IMG/VR virus record: IMGVR_UViG_3300025070_000012
Span: 55,239-119,238 of that record
DNA length: 64,000 bases
Direction: 5' to 3' (one strand)
From: a virus
Of the stretch, positions 9,785-20,490 are shown in pieces. Below the pieces are notes generated by a model. It saw nothing but the letters and a program-made list of their open reading frames with translations. It made no database searches and was not told the DNA's origin. The position numbers and the translations under genes were made by a program. Within the stretch, counting starts at the first letter, position 1. Every line of letters starts with the position of its first letter.

Positions 9785-12700
9785 ATGGCAAACGATAAGA
9801 AATTTATAGTCAAAAACGGCCTTGAGACTGAAGGCGATGTACTCATTGGTGGTGTAACTGATGATGGTATCAGTAAACTTCAGACTGAAGGTGCGGTAAA
9901 ATTTACTGCTACTTTCCCATCCTATCCAACACTTCATGTTATTAATAACACTGGAACTGCAGATTCTCCAATCGTAGAATTTGAAGGCCCTTCTGGTGCA
10001 CTCTCCATTCGTAACATTGACACAAATGATTTTGGGATCTTCAACGGAACGCAGGCAGCTGGTAGTGGTATAGAGTTCCACCAAGGTGGCGCAGGGAATG
10101 GTGAACTCATTCTCAAACGTGCAGGCAGTGAAGTACTATCTTTCTCAAATGGTAACACATCTTTCACTGGTTTGTCAACCACTAATATCGAAGGTCGTCG
10201 TATTATTACCACAGACGATCAGGCAAGTCAAGGGGGTTCTTTCGACGCCGCAACACTCGACGGTTTAGATTCAACTCAATTCGTACGTTCTGATGAAAAT
10301 GATACGATGGATGGTTCTTATATCATCACAGGTAACTTGACTGTACAAGGCGTAACTACATCAATTAATTCAGAAGTCGTAACGATTGCAGATAATATTC
10401 TACAGTTGAATAGTAATGTTACAGGCGCACCTACAGAAAATTCTGGTATTGAGATTGTACGTGGCACATCCGATAATGTTTCTTTAATTTGGAATGAAAC
10501 ATCTGATTGGTGGTCAGTAGGAACCTATTCCTTTGAGTCAGACGAAATAAGATCCACAGACGGAAGTGATCTATCTCTTCGTGCTGCATCCTCTTCATCG
10601 GCGAATGTTAATATCACTGCAGGGTTTGGTAGTAACTATATTGGTTTGAAATCAGTATTTACTGGTTCTGAAGGATATGGTGAGGTTCTTTACGGAAACG
10701 ATGCAAAACTTCAGGCGGTTACAGACGGTATATTAATTGGTGAAAACCTAGACGTTAATGGTGACATTACAGTAGGTGATAACTCCAACGCTGCACAAAT
10801 TAACTTTGACGGTGTGGGAATTAATAGAACAATATATTCCAACAACGGCGAAATCGGTTTCCTTAAAGGTAACCTAAACTACGGTGCATATTTAAATACA
10901 AATGAAGACTGGATCGTTGCTGGTAATAACGAAGTACAGGGAAATATAGTTTCAGAAGGCGACATCACTGCGAAAGATGATATCTTTGCGGATGGTGACA
11001 TCACTTCAAACAATAATATTACTGCGACTAACGGAAACATTACTGCATCAGCAGGTGCGGTAACTGCACAAACAAGTGTAACTGCAATCACAGGAAACGT
11101 TACTGCTGCGGCAGGAAACGTTACTGCAGGTAACGATGTCACAGCGGCAAATGATGTGACTGCACTCGCAGGTGATGTGACTGCAGGTCAAGACGTTATT
11201 GCAACAAGAGATATCACTGCAGGTAGAAATGCGGCGATTACAGGTGATTTAACCGCAAATAATGCGTACATTACCAATGATTTGACTGCTGACGATATTA
11301 TATCTCAGACTATCAACGCCAACAGTGCAATCATTGGTGACATCACTGCGAATAATATTACTGCAGATCAGGATATCCGTTCTGGTCGTTTCGTTGATAA
11401 CGATGATGACACTTACTACTTCGATGGTGATAAGACAACTGTTGCAAATACTATTGGTATTGATACTGAGTTGTTCCACAATGGAGATACAGATACAAAA
11501 CTTAGATTCGAAACGGATCAAGTAGATTTTTACGCTGGATCAAACACACCAAAACTAAGAGTTGAAAATACTAAAGTAACATCTGTTGAAATTCACGCAC
11601 CACTCTATTATGATAGTGATGATACCAACTACTATTTGAATCCAGCTGCAAGTTCCGTATTGTCGAATATTTACATCGATGATTATATCTTGCACAATGG
11701 TGACGCTGACACTTACTTTGGATTTAGTGCAGATGATCAGTTTAGAGTTACAACAGGCAACAACCTTGGATTCTTAGTTACAAATTCGGTTGTTCGTGCA
11801 TATAACGAAATGCGTGCTCCATCCTTTAAAGGAGAATTGGGCGGTACTACAAACTTCTTAGATTTTGAAAGTAACACATCAGGAGCCGCATCTCTTGCAG
11901 TATCTGGTGTTATTCAAGTAGGTAACACATCCGATTACGATAGAATGGATGACACTACTGGGACTGGTGGTGTTACTATCAACCCAGCTGGCGGTATACA
12001 AGTTGCTCAGTCAGGTGTTACAGGTACTGAGGCTAACAAACCATCTCTTGGTTTAAATAGAATTAGTATGGGGTTCAACCCATTTGCTGCAAGTAACAGA
12101 TTTATAACATTTGCGGCAACTGCAACCAATGGTCAACATGTAGCGGGTGATAGTGCAGGTAATCTAAACTTCATTCCAGACCAAGACACAACTGCAATCA
12201 AATTCTGGAACTCTAGTGCAGATAACGTATTCACAATTAATCATGGTGGAGATGTTGTTGTTGGTGGTGAAACTGCGTCATACGCTTCGTCTGATGCAAC
12301 TGCATCTGTTGGTGCTATCAATGCAAATAAACTTCACGTACAAGGTTCTATTCAGTTAAACCGTGATGATGATGCAATTGTCCTTGGACGTAGTACTTCA
12401 GGTTTCTTAAAGAATAACGAACTTAAGTTTGGTCTTGGTGGTGGTTTCTATCAGGCTGCGGCGGCAACTATCACAGTTCATGGTGGGAAAGATCTTGCAA
12501 CCACTGGAGACATGTATGCAGGTCGTTTCTATGATGATGACGATAATAACTATTACATTGACGCTGCAGGTGATTCGCAACTCAATACAATAGATATTGA
12601 TGACTCTATCAGACATCGTGGAGACTTAACAACTCTTATTGGTTTCCCTAATGCGGATCAGTTTGAAGTTAAAACAAATAATGTTCAACGTTTGTTGGTA

Positions 12701-15700
12701 GAGAATAGTAAAGCGACATTCTCAATTCCAGTATATGCACCACGTTATTACGATTCACAAAACAATTCATATTACGTAGATCCAGCTTCTACGTCTATCA
12801 TGAACCGTATTGACCTTGATGACTTTATTCGTCACAATGGTGATACAAATACTTACTTTGGATTCAGCGCTGCAGATACTTTCCGTATCTTCACAGGTGG
12901 TTCTCAAAGAGTTAACGTAGACAATAACTCAGTAGACTTCTCAGTTAATGATACTGGTACAAACGCATATCGTAATATCTACTATGACAATAACGACACT
13001 GCATTCTACATTGATGGTAACTCTGAGTCAAGATTGAATACTCTTCGTCTGAGAAAGACAGGAGATCCAGCTAATGACTTTAATGCGCTTTGGATTGATA
13101 ACGGTACTGGTGCAACTGGTGACATTGATACACCTGAGTCTTGGGTTAACTTCCAGTTTGAAGACAGTAATGCAAACTTTAAACCACAAGTTCGTATCGG
13201 TGCGACAACTGGTTACAACGATGGTACTTCTTCAGACACGCAAGACAAAGAAGGTTCTGGTAACTTCATCGTTCAGACTGCAGAAGGTACTGGTGGCGCA
13301 GGCGCAGGTGCACTCGCAACAACATTCTATGTAAACTATCGTGGTGACGCATACGCAAAACGATCTATGAGATCACCGATCTTCTATGATCAAGACAACG
13401 ACAGTTTCTTTGGTAACTTCGCTAGTGAATCTAGAATGGCAACCATCAAACTTGATGATGGTGTGGTTCTAAGATCACCAAATGGTACTTACGGTTCGTT
13501 TGCAATTGATGGACAGGCACGTGGTGGTTGGGAAGGTTTCTCAATCGGTGATCGTTCTGTATTCATGCATGACAATGCAAATAGAACTGGTCTTTTCAAC
13601 GATGTGGATGATCAATGGTTCTTGTACGCTGACAGACAGAACTCATTGCGTTTCATGTACAACGGTGTAGAACAAGCACGTACAGAAAACGGTTACTTCC
13701 TTGCGAATAACCAAATGCATTCACCAATCTATTATGACTCAAATAATACTTCATTCTACTTAGATCCAGCTTCTACATCTATTACAAATACGATGAGGGC
13801 AAATAGATACCAAGTAGAAGGTTCGACATATTACATTGATGTTGCATCAGGAGATTATGGTTCGATTAGAGTTGAAGGTGCGAAGAATGGTTGGGCGGGT
13901 TATGCAATCCGTGACGACTGGGTCTTCATGGCGAATGGGCCATCTGAAGCAGGTATCTACAACGACACCAACAACGAATGGGCAATCAAGTTCTTCCAGA
14001 ACAATCGTGCAGAAATTATGTACAATGGTGGGATTCAGGCACGAACACAGTCAAATCACTTTGACATGATCAATCAGGCACGTGCGCCAATTTACTACGA
14101 TAGAAATAATACTGGTTATTACGGAGACTTTGCATCTCATTCACGTATGAACAGTGTGTCGTTTGGTAACCAAGGTGCGATTGCAAACAGCACTTATGCA
14201 ATGTCTGCATATCACAACAACAGATACTTGTTGGGATTACGTTATAGTGGTGCAAATAGTGACTATCCTTGGATTGTACATGATAACTGGAATGGTTATG
14301 ATGGCACAAATAGATCATCATTCATCATTCACTTTAATGGTGTTGCAGATAGATTCCATTTCGATAGTCAAGGTAACTTCAAAGCAGCTAAATCTGTAAC
14401 TGCACCAGAGATCAACCTCAACGGTGGTAATGGTAACCTCAACCTTTCACCTGCATATGGTTCTGGTGTGGCAGATAGTGTTCTCTTTGATGCTACAGAA
14501 TATTTTGACAAACGAGTTATTAATCCACTTGCACCAAACGAAAATAGTTTAACAACGACTACATCAGAATTTGTTCGTGCAACGACTGGCCCATTTGCAG
14601 GTTCTTACGTTCTACAAACTTCTGCAAATCGTGACTTTTACACTGCATACATGCCTGTTGAACCAGGCGAAGAACTTTACGGTGAAATGTCTGTTCGTCG
14701 TATCTCTGGTTCTGGTGGTGTTGTTTACTATGGTATTGAACGTTATGATCAAAACTTATCACCGATTGCAAGTAACTCAGGTACAACTTACTTCGTAGTA
14801 AGTGGTGCAAACCAAACAAGTACCTCTTGGCAAACATATAGAGGATACACAACAATCCCATCGAACTGTTATTACGTTCGTATTCGTGTATTGATGAACT
14901 ACTCCAGTGGTGGTGCGTTGCGTCAATATGCAGGGATCATGTTGAAACGTTCAAACTATCATGGACGTTTACGTGGTGATGATATCATCGTATCAGGTGA
15001 CGTAACTGCAGATCGTTACTATGACAATAACAACACAGCTTTCTATCTTGATCCGGCATCAACATCTATTCTAAATGATGTTCGTGGTTCGATCTTCTAT
15101 GATCGTGATAACACAAGCTATTATGTGAATCCAGCTTCGACATCACGTATTGCGAACATTGACATTGCACCTACTTTGTCAAATGGTCAAGCACGTATTC
15201 GTTCCATTATGTCAGGAGGTTATCCTGCACTTGAATTTAGTGACAGTGCGCCAGGCAACTCTTCTGGTGATCAACACTTTGTTTGGGGTGCAAATGATGT
15301 AAACGTTGGTCGTATGGAACTTCGATTTAGAGGTGGTACTGCGTTTGGTAGTGCATGGTACAATGAAGGTACAGTTCTTGCCAGCTTTATTGGTGACAAC
15401 AACGCAGTTGAATTCCCACAATCTGCAGGTGTTAGAACACCAATCTTATACGACTACAATAACACATCTTACTATGTAGATCCAGCGTCGACTTCACGTA
15501 TGGTTCATATGCGATTGAGTTCTGGTGATTCGTATTTGAAAATTGGTTCAAACGCTGCAACGCAGACAACACGTGATACTAACAGACCACAGATTGAAAT
15601 TGGTGCAAACAATGCATACCCACACTTCACTCTAAGTTCTTGGGGCACAAACACGACTCACGGTGGTGTTATGTCGTTCCGTTCAAGACTAAACTCTTCG

Positions 15701-18700
15701 AACAACGTTCGTCGTTGGAACATTGGTACTGCAAACTATCAGGCGAACTCTATTCAGATTGGTTACTTCGATAACCAAGAAAACCCACACTACGGTGTTG
15801 GTGTCAACGGATGGACTTATGACAGTTACTCACGTTTTGTAATCTACACAGGTTACTCTGAAGCACGTGGATCTATGCGGGCTCCTATCTTCTATGATGT
15901 GAACAACACTGGATACTACGGTGACTTTGCATCCACTTCACGTATGAATGCTATTAACTATAATAACATCTATGCGATTAGTGGTGGTGTTGCACATTTC
16001 TATACAAGTTCAGGTAGTTTGCGTGGTTACATTCAGGCGACTGAATCAAATGATGCACACCTTAAAATTGCTACATCGGGCGGTGAGGATATTCAATTCC
16101 TTGACGGCGGTCTAGGTGGTCAGTGGAATATGATCATTCGTGGTGATGGTGATGTTCTTACAAATAGAAACCATTATGCACAAATTTTCTATGACAGAAA
16201 TAACTCAGGTTATTACCTTAACCCGAATGGTACGTCTCGTCTGGGTACAGTTCGTGTTGATAGAATCGACATGGCTGATCGTGGTGACTTCATCACATTC
16301 TATGGAGACGATTCAACATATCACAGTATTTCATCTAGAGATAATGGTGGTGGTGTAACTGATGATTTGAGATTCAACTCTTATCACGATATCTTCTTTA
16401 ACCTAGACTCGAACAATAATAACAGTTCTGGTACAACAGGTTTCTATGTTGGTCAACACGGTGCTGCCACTGGTAGTATCGCAGGTTGGTACTTCCAAGC
16501 AATGGCAGATGGTAACTCTTACGCATCAAGTTCATTCAGAGCACCGATCTTCTATGACAGAAATAACACAGGTTACTATGCAGACCCTGCGTCAACCTCA
16601 CGCTTTAACACACTACGTACCAACAGACTGTATACAGGTTATGATAGTAGTACTGACGATTACCTAGATTACCCAACAAGCGATTATGGTTCGGTACAGG
16701 TTAACGGTGGCGGTAAGAATGGTTGGGAAGGTTACAACATTGCTGGCCGTTACAACTTCATGTCTGCAGATAATAACCAAGTTGGTATCTACAACGATAT
16801 TGACAATGAGTGGATGTGGTATGGTGAACGTAATGGTCGCACATACTTCTACTACAATGGTCGTTGGGAAGCACGTACAGATTCTGGATACTTCCGTGCA
16901 GAACGTCAAATGCGAGCACCAATTTATTATGACTTGAATAACACAGGTTATTACGGTGATTTTGCTGGCACATCTGTATTCAACACTGTTAACTTTAACG
17001 GTAAGGCCTTCTTTAAAGCACGTCAAAACGACTCTGCAGGGTCTCACTCTTCATATGACGTTACAGGTACTGACTATCTAAACAACGTTGCCGCAGAATT
17101 CTGGTCAGGTAACGATGCACCTGTAACAATCTACTTCCGTTCTGGTGTCAACGCACCATCTGATCACGGTTACATCACGTTTGACCCAGACTTCAACAAC
17201 ACTGGTGAAAACGCTGCAATGGTCATCGGTGTTGACAACGATGGTACAGGATCTTCTGACTACATCCGACTACAAGGTCGTGTAGAACTTCACTCAAACC
17301 TTTCTTCTTCTGATAACTCAGAGATGCAGGGTTGGTGGTATCAGACTACAAAGTATGCTCGTCTAAACACAGACTACTTTGACCACATTTCTGATATTCG
17401 TTCGCCTATCTTCTACGATAGGAACAATACTGGGTATTATGCAGACCCTGCATCGACTTCACGTTTCAATACTCTGCGTACAAACCGTTTGTATTTTGCG
17501 TATGACAATGACACAGACGTATATTTTGACTATCCAACAGGTAACTATGGTTCAGTACAGGTTAACGGTAGTGGACGAGGTGATTGGGAAGGTTATTCGA
17601 TCAGAGGTGAATACGTCTTCATGTCTGCAGATAGTGGTCAGGTTGGTATTTACAATGATGTCGATAATGAGTGGATGTTGTATGCAAATAGAAACTCACA
17701 CCTCTATCAGTACTATAATGGACGTTGGGAAACACGTACAGAAAATGGTTGGTTCAGAGTTGAACGTTCTTCACGTTCTCCAATCTTCTATGATCTAAAC
17801 AACACTGGTTATTACTTTAACGGTGCCTCAACTTCACGTTCTAACTATCATAGACTTAACAACGCCTATGACTCTCAGGAACGTCGATTCTTTGCACCAG
17901 ATGGTGGTACATATACTACTTCATCTTCAAGTGTCAATGGTGCATGTACTATTTACTTGCCAACTAACAGACGTGGTGGTAACACCATGTTGCACTTCAC
18001 TGTTAATATCTACGAATACAATACTGGTCGTATGACTCAGTTTAGAATTGGTGGTTATGCATATTCAAGTGGTCGTTGGACAAACGTTTCTGCAACACAA
18101 ATCAGTGATTCAGATGACGCACCATATATTGTAAGGTTCTGTGATGACGGTTCTCGTCATATGGTTTGTATTGGTTCAACAGGTGACAACTGGACATATC
18201 CACAGGTTCAAGTTGTTGATGTTCACACTGGTTATAGTAGTTTCTCTACAAACTGGGGTTCTGGTTGGTCAGTTGGTTTCCGTACAACTAACTATGGTAC
18301 TCAGCGTACAACTCGTACTGCATCTTATATGTTGGGTACAAACAATAGAACTAATTGGAACACAGATCTTCGTGCGACAATCTTCTATGATAGAAACAAC
18401 ACTGCTTACTATGTAGATCCAGCGTCGACTTCTCGTCTCGCAAACATCACTGCGAACTTCATTCAGTGGGACAATGGATTTGACATCTATGATGATGATG
18501 CTGACACTATCAGTCTTCGTTCCAACAACTCTGACCACGGTGAACTTATCTTTAGAGATAGTAACTCTACCGCTTGTGGACGTATCTACTGGGATGACGA
18601 TGGACAACACTTTGGTTTGAAACATGCGAACAATGAATGGGCAGTTTACATGTATGAGAACTCTTATACCTACCTATACTATAATGGTAGATGGGAGGCT

Positions 18701-19627
18701 CGTGCAGACTCAGGTTACTGGCGTGCAGAGAGATCATCACGTGCACCTCTGTTCTATGATCTGAACAGTACTGCATACTATGTGAACCCTGCGTCTGATA
18801 CATCAATGAGACTCAACGGTGGTATTCACTTTGGTGCAACTAACGCAGAATCACGTGGTGGTTTCATTGGTCGTCACGGTTCTAACTCTGGTGGTCTAAA
18901 CACAGATAGATATCCATCGCCTGGTTACTCTATTGGTTACAACTATCGCCCATCTGGTACAGGTTTGTCAAACCACTATGGTTATGGTTACGCACATACT
19001 AACTCACCATTCTTTAGTTTGTCTGGTCAGTCTGGTTGGGGTTTCTATGTTTCTGCAGACGGTGACGCTCGTGTTCAGTTGTCTGGTTCAAACGGTGCAG
19101 TCTCTGCGACTGGTAACATTGTTGCATATGCATCTGATGGCCGTTTGAAAGAAAACGTAACACCTATCACTGCAGCACTCGAAAAACTACATAAGATTCG
19201 TGGTGTTGAGTACGACTGGGTAGAAAACATTAAAGAGGAGTATGACTTCCACCCGACTAAGATGCACGAAGTTGGTGTTATCGCACAAGAGGTTGAAGAA
19301 GTACTTCCAGAAGTAGTCAACGAAGCACCTTTCAATGCCAATTACAATATGCAGAAAGCACGTATTGCATATAAAGAGTTCCTTGAGGAACGTGATGATA
19401 AAGAATGGGATAAGAAAGAGGCTAAAGAAGAGTTCGAAAAACTTACGTTTGATGAACAAAGAGAACTGGCTGCGGTACATGATCAACAGTACCTCACAGT
19501 CGATTATGAACGAATCACTTCACTACTGATCGAAGCGGTCAAAGAAGTTGATAATAAATATAAGGAAGAAGTCTCTTCTTTGCGTAATGAGATCGCAGAA
19601 CTCAAAAAGTTGATTTTGAATAAATAA
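9785..19627 (+). CDS. Giant tail fibre with C-terminal S74 intramolecular chaperone domain (3280 aa)
   Basis: ATG at 9785 is preferred over an in-frame GTG at 9776 because GGGGAGAG lies about 8 bases before it. Residues ~460-560 are a dense V-T-A-x-x-D/N repeat. About 18 copies of a module like APIFYDRNNTGYYADPASTS follow, spaced through residues ~600-3010. A second ~70-residue module (YGS-V-NG..GWEGY...GIYNDVDNEW...YYNGRWEART) recurs about five times from ~13480 on. The last ~170 residues carry a Peptidase_S74/endosialidase chaperone domain: SDGRLKEN near residue 3116 with the Ser-Lys pair used for self-cleavage, then VGVIAQEVEEVLPEVV and a C-terminal coiled coil. In this family the domain trimerises the fibre and is then released. 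Confidence 0.92.
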   Translation: MANDKKFIVKNGLETEGDVLIGGVTDDGISKLQTEGAVKFTATFPSYPTLHVINNTGTADSPIVEFEGPSGALSIRNIDTNDFGIFNGTQAAGSGIEFHQGGAGNGELILKRAGSEVLSFSNGNTSFTGLSTTNIEGRRIITTDDQASQGGSFDAATLDGLDSTQFVRSDENDTMDGSYIITGNLTVQGVTTSINSEVVTIADNILQLNSNVTGAPTENSGIEIVRGTSDNVSLIWNETSDWWSVGTYSFESDEIRSTDGSDLSLRAASSSSANVNITAGFGSNYIGLKSVFTGSEGYGEVLYGNDAKLQAVTDGILIGENLDVNGDITVGDNSNAAQINFDGVGINRTIYSNNGEIGFLKGNLNYGAYLNTNEDWIVAGNNEVQGNIVSEGDITAKDDIFADGDITSNNNITATNGNITASAGAVTAQTSVTAITGNVTAAAGNVTAGNDVTAANDVTALAGDVTAGQDVIATRDITAGRNAAITGDLTANNAYITNDLTADDIISQTINANSAIIGDITANNITADQDIRSGRFVDNDDDTYYFDGDKTTVANTIGIDTELFHNGDTDTKLRFETDQVDFYAGSNTPKLRVENTKVTSVEIHAPLYYDSDDTNYYLNPAASSVLSNIYIDDYILHNGDADTYFGFSADDQFRVTTGNNLGFLVTNSVVRAYNEMRAPSFKGELGGTTNFLDFESNTSGAASLAVSGVIQVGNTSDYDRMDDTTGTGGVTINPAGGIQVAQSGVTGTEANKPSLGLNRISMGFNPFAASNRFITFAATATNGQHVAGDSAGNLNFIPDQDTTAIKFWNSSADNVFTINHGGDVVVGGETASYASSDATASVGAINANKLHVQGSIQLNRDDDAIVLGRSTSGFLKNNELKFGLGGGFYQAAAATITVHGGKDLATTGDMYAGRFYDDDDNNYYIDAAGDSQLNTIDIDDSIRHRGDLTTLIGFPNADQFEVKTNNVQRLLVENSKATFSIPVYAPRYYDSQNNSYYVDPASTSIMNRIDLDDFIRHNGDTNTYFGFSAADTFRIFTGGSQRVNVDNNSVDFSVNDTGTNAYRNIYYDNNDTAFYIDGNSESRLNTLRLRKTGDPANDFNALWIDNGTGATGDIDTPESWVNFQFEDSNANFKPQVRIGATTGYNDGTSSDTQDKEGSGNFIVQTAEGTGGAGAGALATTFYVNYRGDAYAKRSMRSPIFYDQDNDSFFGNFASESRMATIKLDDGVVLRSPNGTYGSFAIDGQARGGWEGFSIGDRSVFMHDNANRTGLFNDVDDQWFLYADRQNSLRFMYNGVEQARTENGYFLANNQMHSPIYYDSNNTSFYLDPASTSITNTMRANRYQVEGSTYYIDVASGDYGSIRVEGAKNGWAGYAIRDDWVFMANGPSEAGIYNDTNNEWAIKFFQNNRAEIMYNGGIQARTQSNHFDMINQARAPIYYDRNNTGYYGDFASHSRMNSVSFGNQGAIANSTYAMSAYHNNRYLLGLRYSGANSDYPWIVHDNWNGYDGTNRSSFIIHFNGVADRFHFDSQGNFKAAKSVTAPEINLNGGNGNLNLSPAYGSGVADSVLFDATEYFDKRVINPLAPNENSLTTTTSEFVRATTGPFAGSYVLQTSANRDFYTAYMPVEPGEELYGEMSVRRISGSGGVVYYGIERYDQNLSPIASNSGTTYFVVSGANQTSTSWQTYRGYTTIPSNCYYVRIRVLMNYSSGGALRQYAGIMLKRSNYHGRLRGDDIIVSGDVTADRYYDNNNTAFYLDPASTSILNDVRGSIFYDRDNTSYYVNPASTSRIANIDIAPTLSNGQARIRSIMSGGYPALEFSDSAPGNSSGDQHFVWGANDVNVGRMELRFRGGTAFGSAWYNEGTVLASFIGDNNAVEFPQSAGVRTPILYDYNNTSYYVDPASTSRMVHMRLSSGDSYLKIGSNAATQTTRDTNRPQIEIGANNAYPHFTLSSWGTNTTHGGVMSFRSRLNSSNNVRRWNIGTANYQANSIQIGYFDNQENPHYGVGVNGWTYDSYSRFVIYTGYSEARGSMRAPIFYDVNNTGYYGDFASTSRMNAINYNNIYAISGGVAHFYTSSGSLRGYIQATESNDAHLKIATSGGEDIQFLDGGLGGQWNMIIRGDGDVLTNRNHYAQIFYDRNNSGYYLNPNGTSRLGTVRVDRIDMADRGDFITFYGDDSTYHSISSRDNGGGVTDDLRFNSYHDIFFNLDSNNNNSSGTTGFYVGQHGAATGSIAGWYFQAMADGNSYASSSFRAPIFYDRNNTGYYADPASTSRFNTLRTNRLYTGYDSSTDDYLDYPTSDYGSVQVNGGGKNGWEGYNIAGRYNFMSADNNQVGIYNDIDNEWMWYGERNGRTYFYYNGRWEARTDSGYFRAERQMRAPIYYDLNNTGYYGDFAGTSVFNTVNFNGKAFFKARQNDSAGSHSSYDVTGTDYLNNVAAEFWSGNDAPVTIYFRSGVNAPSDHGYITFDPDFNNTGENAAMVIGVDNDGTGSSDYIRLQGRVELHSNLSSSDNSEMQGWWYQTTKYARLNTDYFDHISDIRSPIFYDRNNTGYYADPASTSRFNTLRTNRLYFAYDNDTDVYFDYPTGNYGSVQVNGSGRGDWEGYSIRGEYVFMSADSGQVGIYNDVDNEWMLYANRNSHLYQYYNGRWETRTENGWFRVERSSRSPIFYDLNNTGYYFNGASTSRSNYHRLNNAYDSQERRFFAPDGGTYTTSSSSVNGACTIYLPTNRRGGNTMLHFTVNIYEYNTGRMTQFRIGGYAYSSGRWTNVSATQISDSDDAPYIVRFCDDGSRHMVCIGSTGDNWTYPQVQVVDVHTGYSSFSTNWGSGWSVGFRTTNYGTQRTTRTASYMLGTNNRTNWNTDLRATIFYDRNNTAYYVDPASTSRLANITANFIQWDNGFDIYDDDADTISLRSNNSDHGELIFRDSNSTACGRIYWDDDGQHFGLKHANNEWAVYMYENSYTYLYYNGRWEARADSGYWRAERSSRAPLFYDLNSTAYYVNPASDTSMRLNGGIHFGATNAESRGGFIGRHGSNSGGLNTDRYPSPGYSIGYNYRPSGTGLSNHYGYGYAHTNSPFFSLSGQSGWGFYVSADGDARVQLSGSNGAVSATGNIVAYASDGRLKENVTPITAALEKLHKIRGVEYDWVENIKEEYDFHPTKMHEVGVIAQEVEEVLPEVVNEAPFNANYNMQKARIAYKEFLEERDDKEWDKKEAKEEFEKLTFDEQRELAAVHDQQYLTVDYERITSLLIEAVKEVDNKYKEEVSSLRNEIAELKKLILNK

Positions 19628-19662
19628 AACAAGATATTTTAATTTAAATCGGAGAAAAAATT

Positions 19663-20088
19663 ATGTCACTTACATATGCATGGACAATCAACAGTCTTAA
19701 ACTTAAAGACGAAACTAACCACGAGGGTGCAACACTCAATCGTGCCGTATACCAAACACATTGGACTATCACAGGTACTAACTCTGCAGGTCAGAGTGGA
19801 TCTTGGGCTGGTGCAACACCTCTTTCTGCAGCAAACGTACCTGCAGGGTCTTTCGTCGCATTCGACGACTTGACTGAGGATACAGTCATCGGGTGGATCA
19901 GAAACATTGTAGAAAATGATGAAGCTTACATGGAGCACATCACTGAACGTCTCACACTCGACATCGAAGAAAAGTTCGGTACTACAGAAGAGATTGAAGA
20001 GAAAGCACTACCTTGGGCAGCTCCAGCGGATGCAGAAGCAGAAGCAGAAGCACCTGCAGACGATTCTGCTGACGATGGCGAAGAATAA
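19663..20088 (+). CDS. Small virion-associated protein, paralogue 1
   Basis: 141 residues. The conserved N-terminal part (YAWTINSLKLKDETNHEGATLNRAV) and the sequence DLTEDTVIGWI are shared with the next gene, so this is one of a tandem pair. The tail is Ala/Glu/Asp-rich and acidic. Similar small proteins follow the fibres in marine T4-type phages; I know no experimentally defined function. The start has a GGAG ribosome-binding site (tcggagaaaaattATG). Confidence 0.75.
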   Translation: MSLTYAWTINSLKLKDETNHEGATLNRAVYQTHWTITGTNSAGQSGSWAGATPLSAANVPAGSFVAFDDLTEDTVIGWIRNIVENDEAYMEHITERLTLDIEEKFGTTEEIEEKALPWAAPADAEAEAEAPADDSADDGEE

Positions 20089-20099
20089 GGTAGAATGTC

Positions 20100-20432
20100 A
20101 TGAACTTTACTTGGGAAATTGTGAGTATGGAAACGAAGGATCAAACCAACAGTGATGGTGCGACTCTTCAGAATGCCGTTGTTCGTGCCGTTTGGAAACG
20201 AATTGGTACTGATACGGATGGCGTAACTCACAATTTCTTGGGTAACACATGGTTTACTGCAGAGGAAGTTGAAGAAGGAGATTTTGTTAACTTCTTTGAT
20301 CTTACACAGGAAACTGTTGTGGGATGGTTGGAAAACAAACTAACTGCAGGCGAGATCGCTAAGATCGATGATATAATTATAAGAAGAGTTGATAAGAAAA
20401 ACTCTATTGTAAGAACGCCACCTTGGTCTTGA
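20100..20432 (+). CDS. Small virion-associated protein, paralogue 2
   Basis: 110 residues. It shares with the preceding gene the pattern FTWEIVSMETKDQTNSDGAT...AVV-A-W...DLTQETVVGW, indicating tandem duplication, but lacks the acidic tail. It lies 11 bp after its paralogue. Its last codons overlap the -35 box of a sigma70-type promoter for the next cassette. Function unknown. Confidence 0.72.
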   Translation: MNFTWEIVSMETKDQTNSDGATLQNAVVRAVWKRIGTDTDGVTHNFLGNTWFTAEEVEEGDFVNFFDLTQETVVGWLENKLTAGEIAKIDDIIIRRVDKKNSIVRTPPWS

Positions 20433-20457
20433 CAAACCTATTTTAATCTGTTATAAT
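20429..20457 (+). promoter_or_regulatory. Sigma70-type promoter TTGACA-17-TATAAT
   Basis: Consensus -35 TTGACA (20429-20434), an exact 17-bp spacer and consensus -10 TATAAT (20452-20457). It lies just before the three-gene glycan cassette. It is the only perfect host-type promoter I see on the plus strand, inside an otherwise late-promoter region. That suggests the cassette can be expressed early or separately from virion genes. Confidence 0.85.
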
Positions 20458-20490
20458 TCAATTTGATGAAACTTTAATAATGGAGGTGTC

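Noticed and set aside
19614-19630. AATAAATA after the giant fibre as a late promoter for the small paralogues.
   Set aside because: It overlaps the stop codon and lacks the leading T of TATAAATA; too weak to call.
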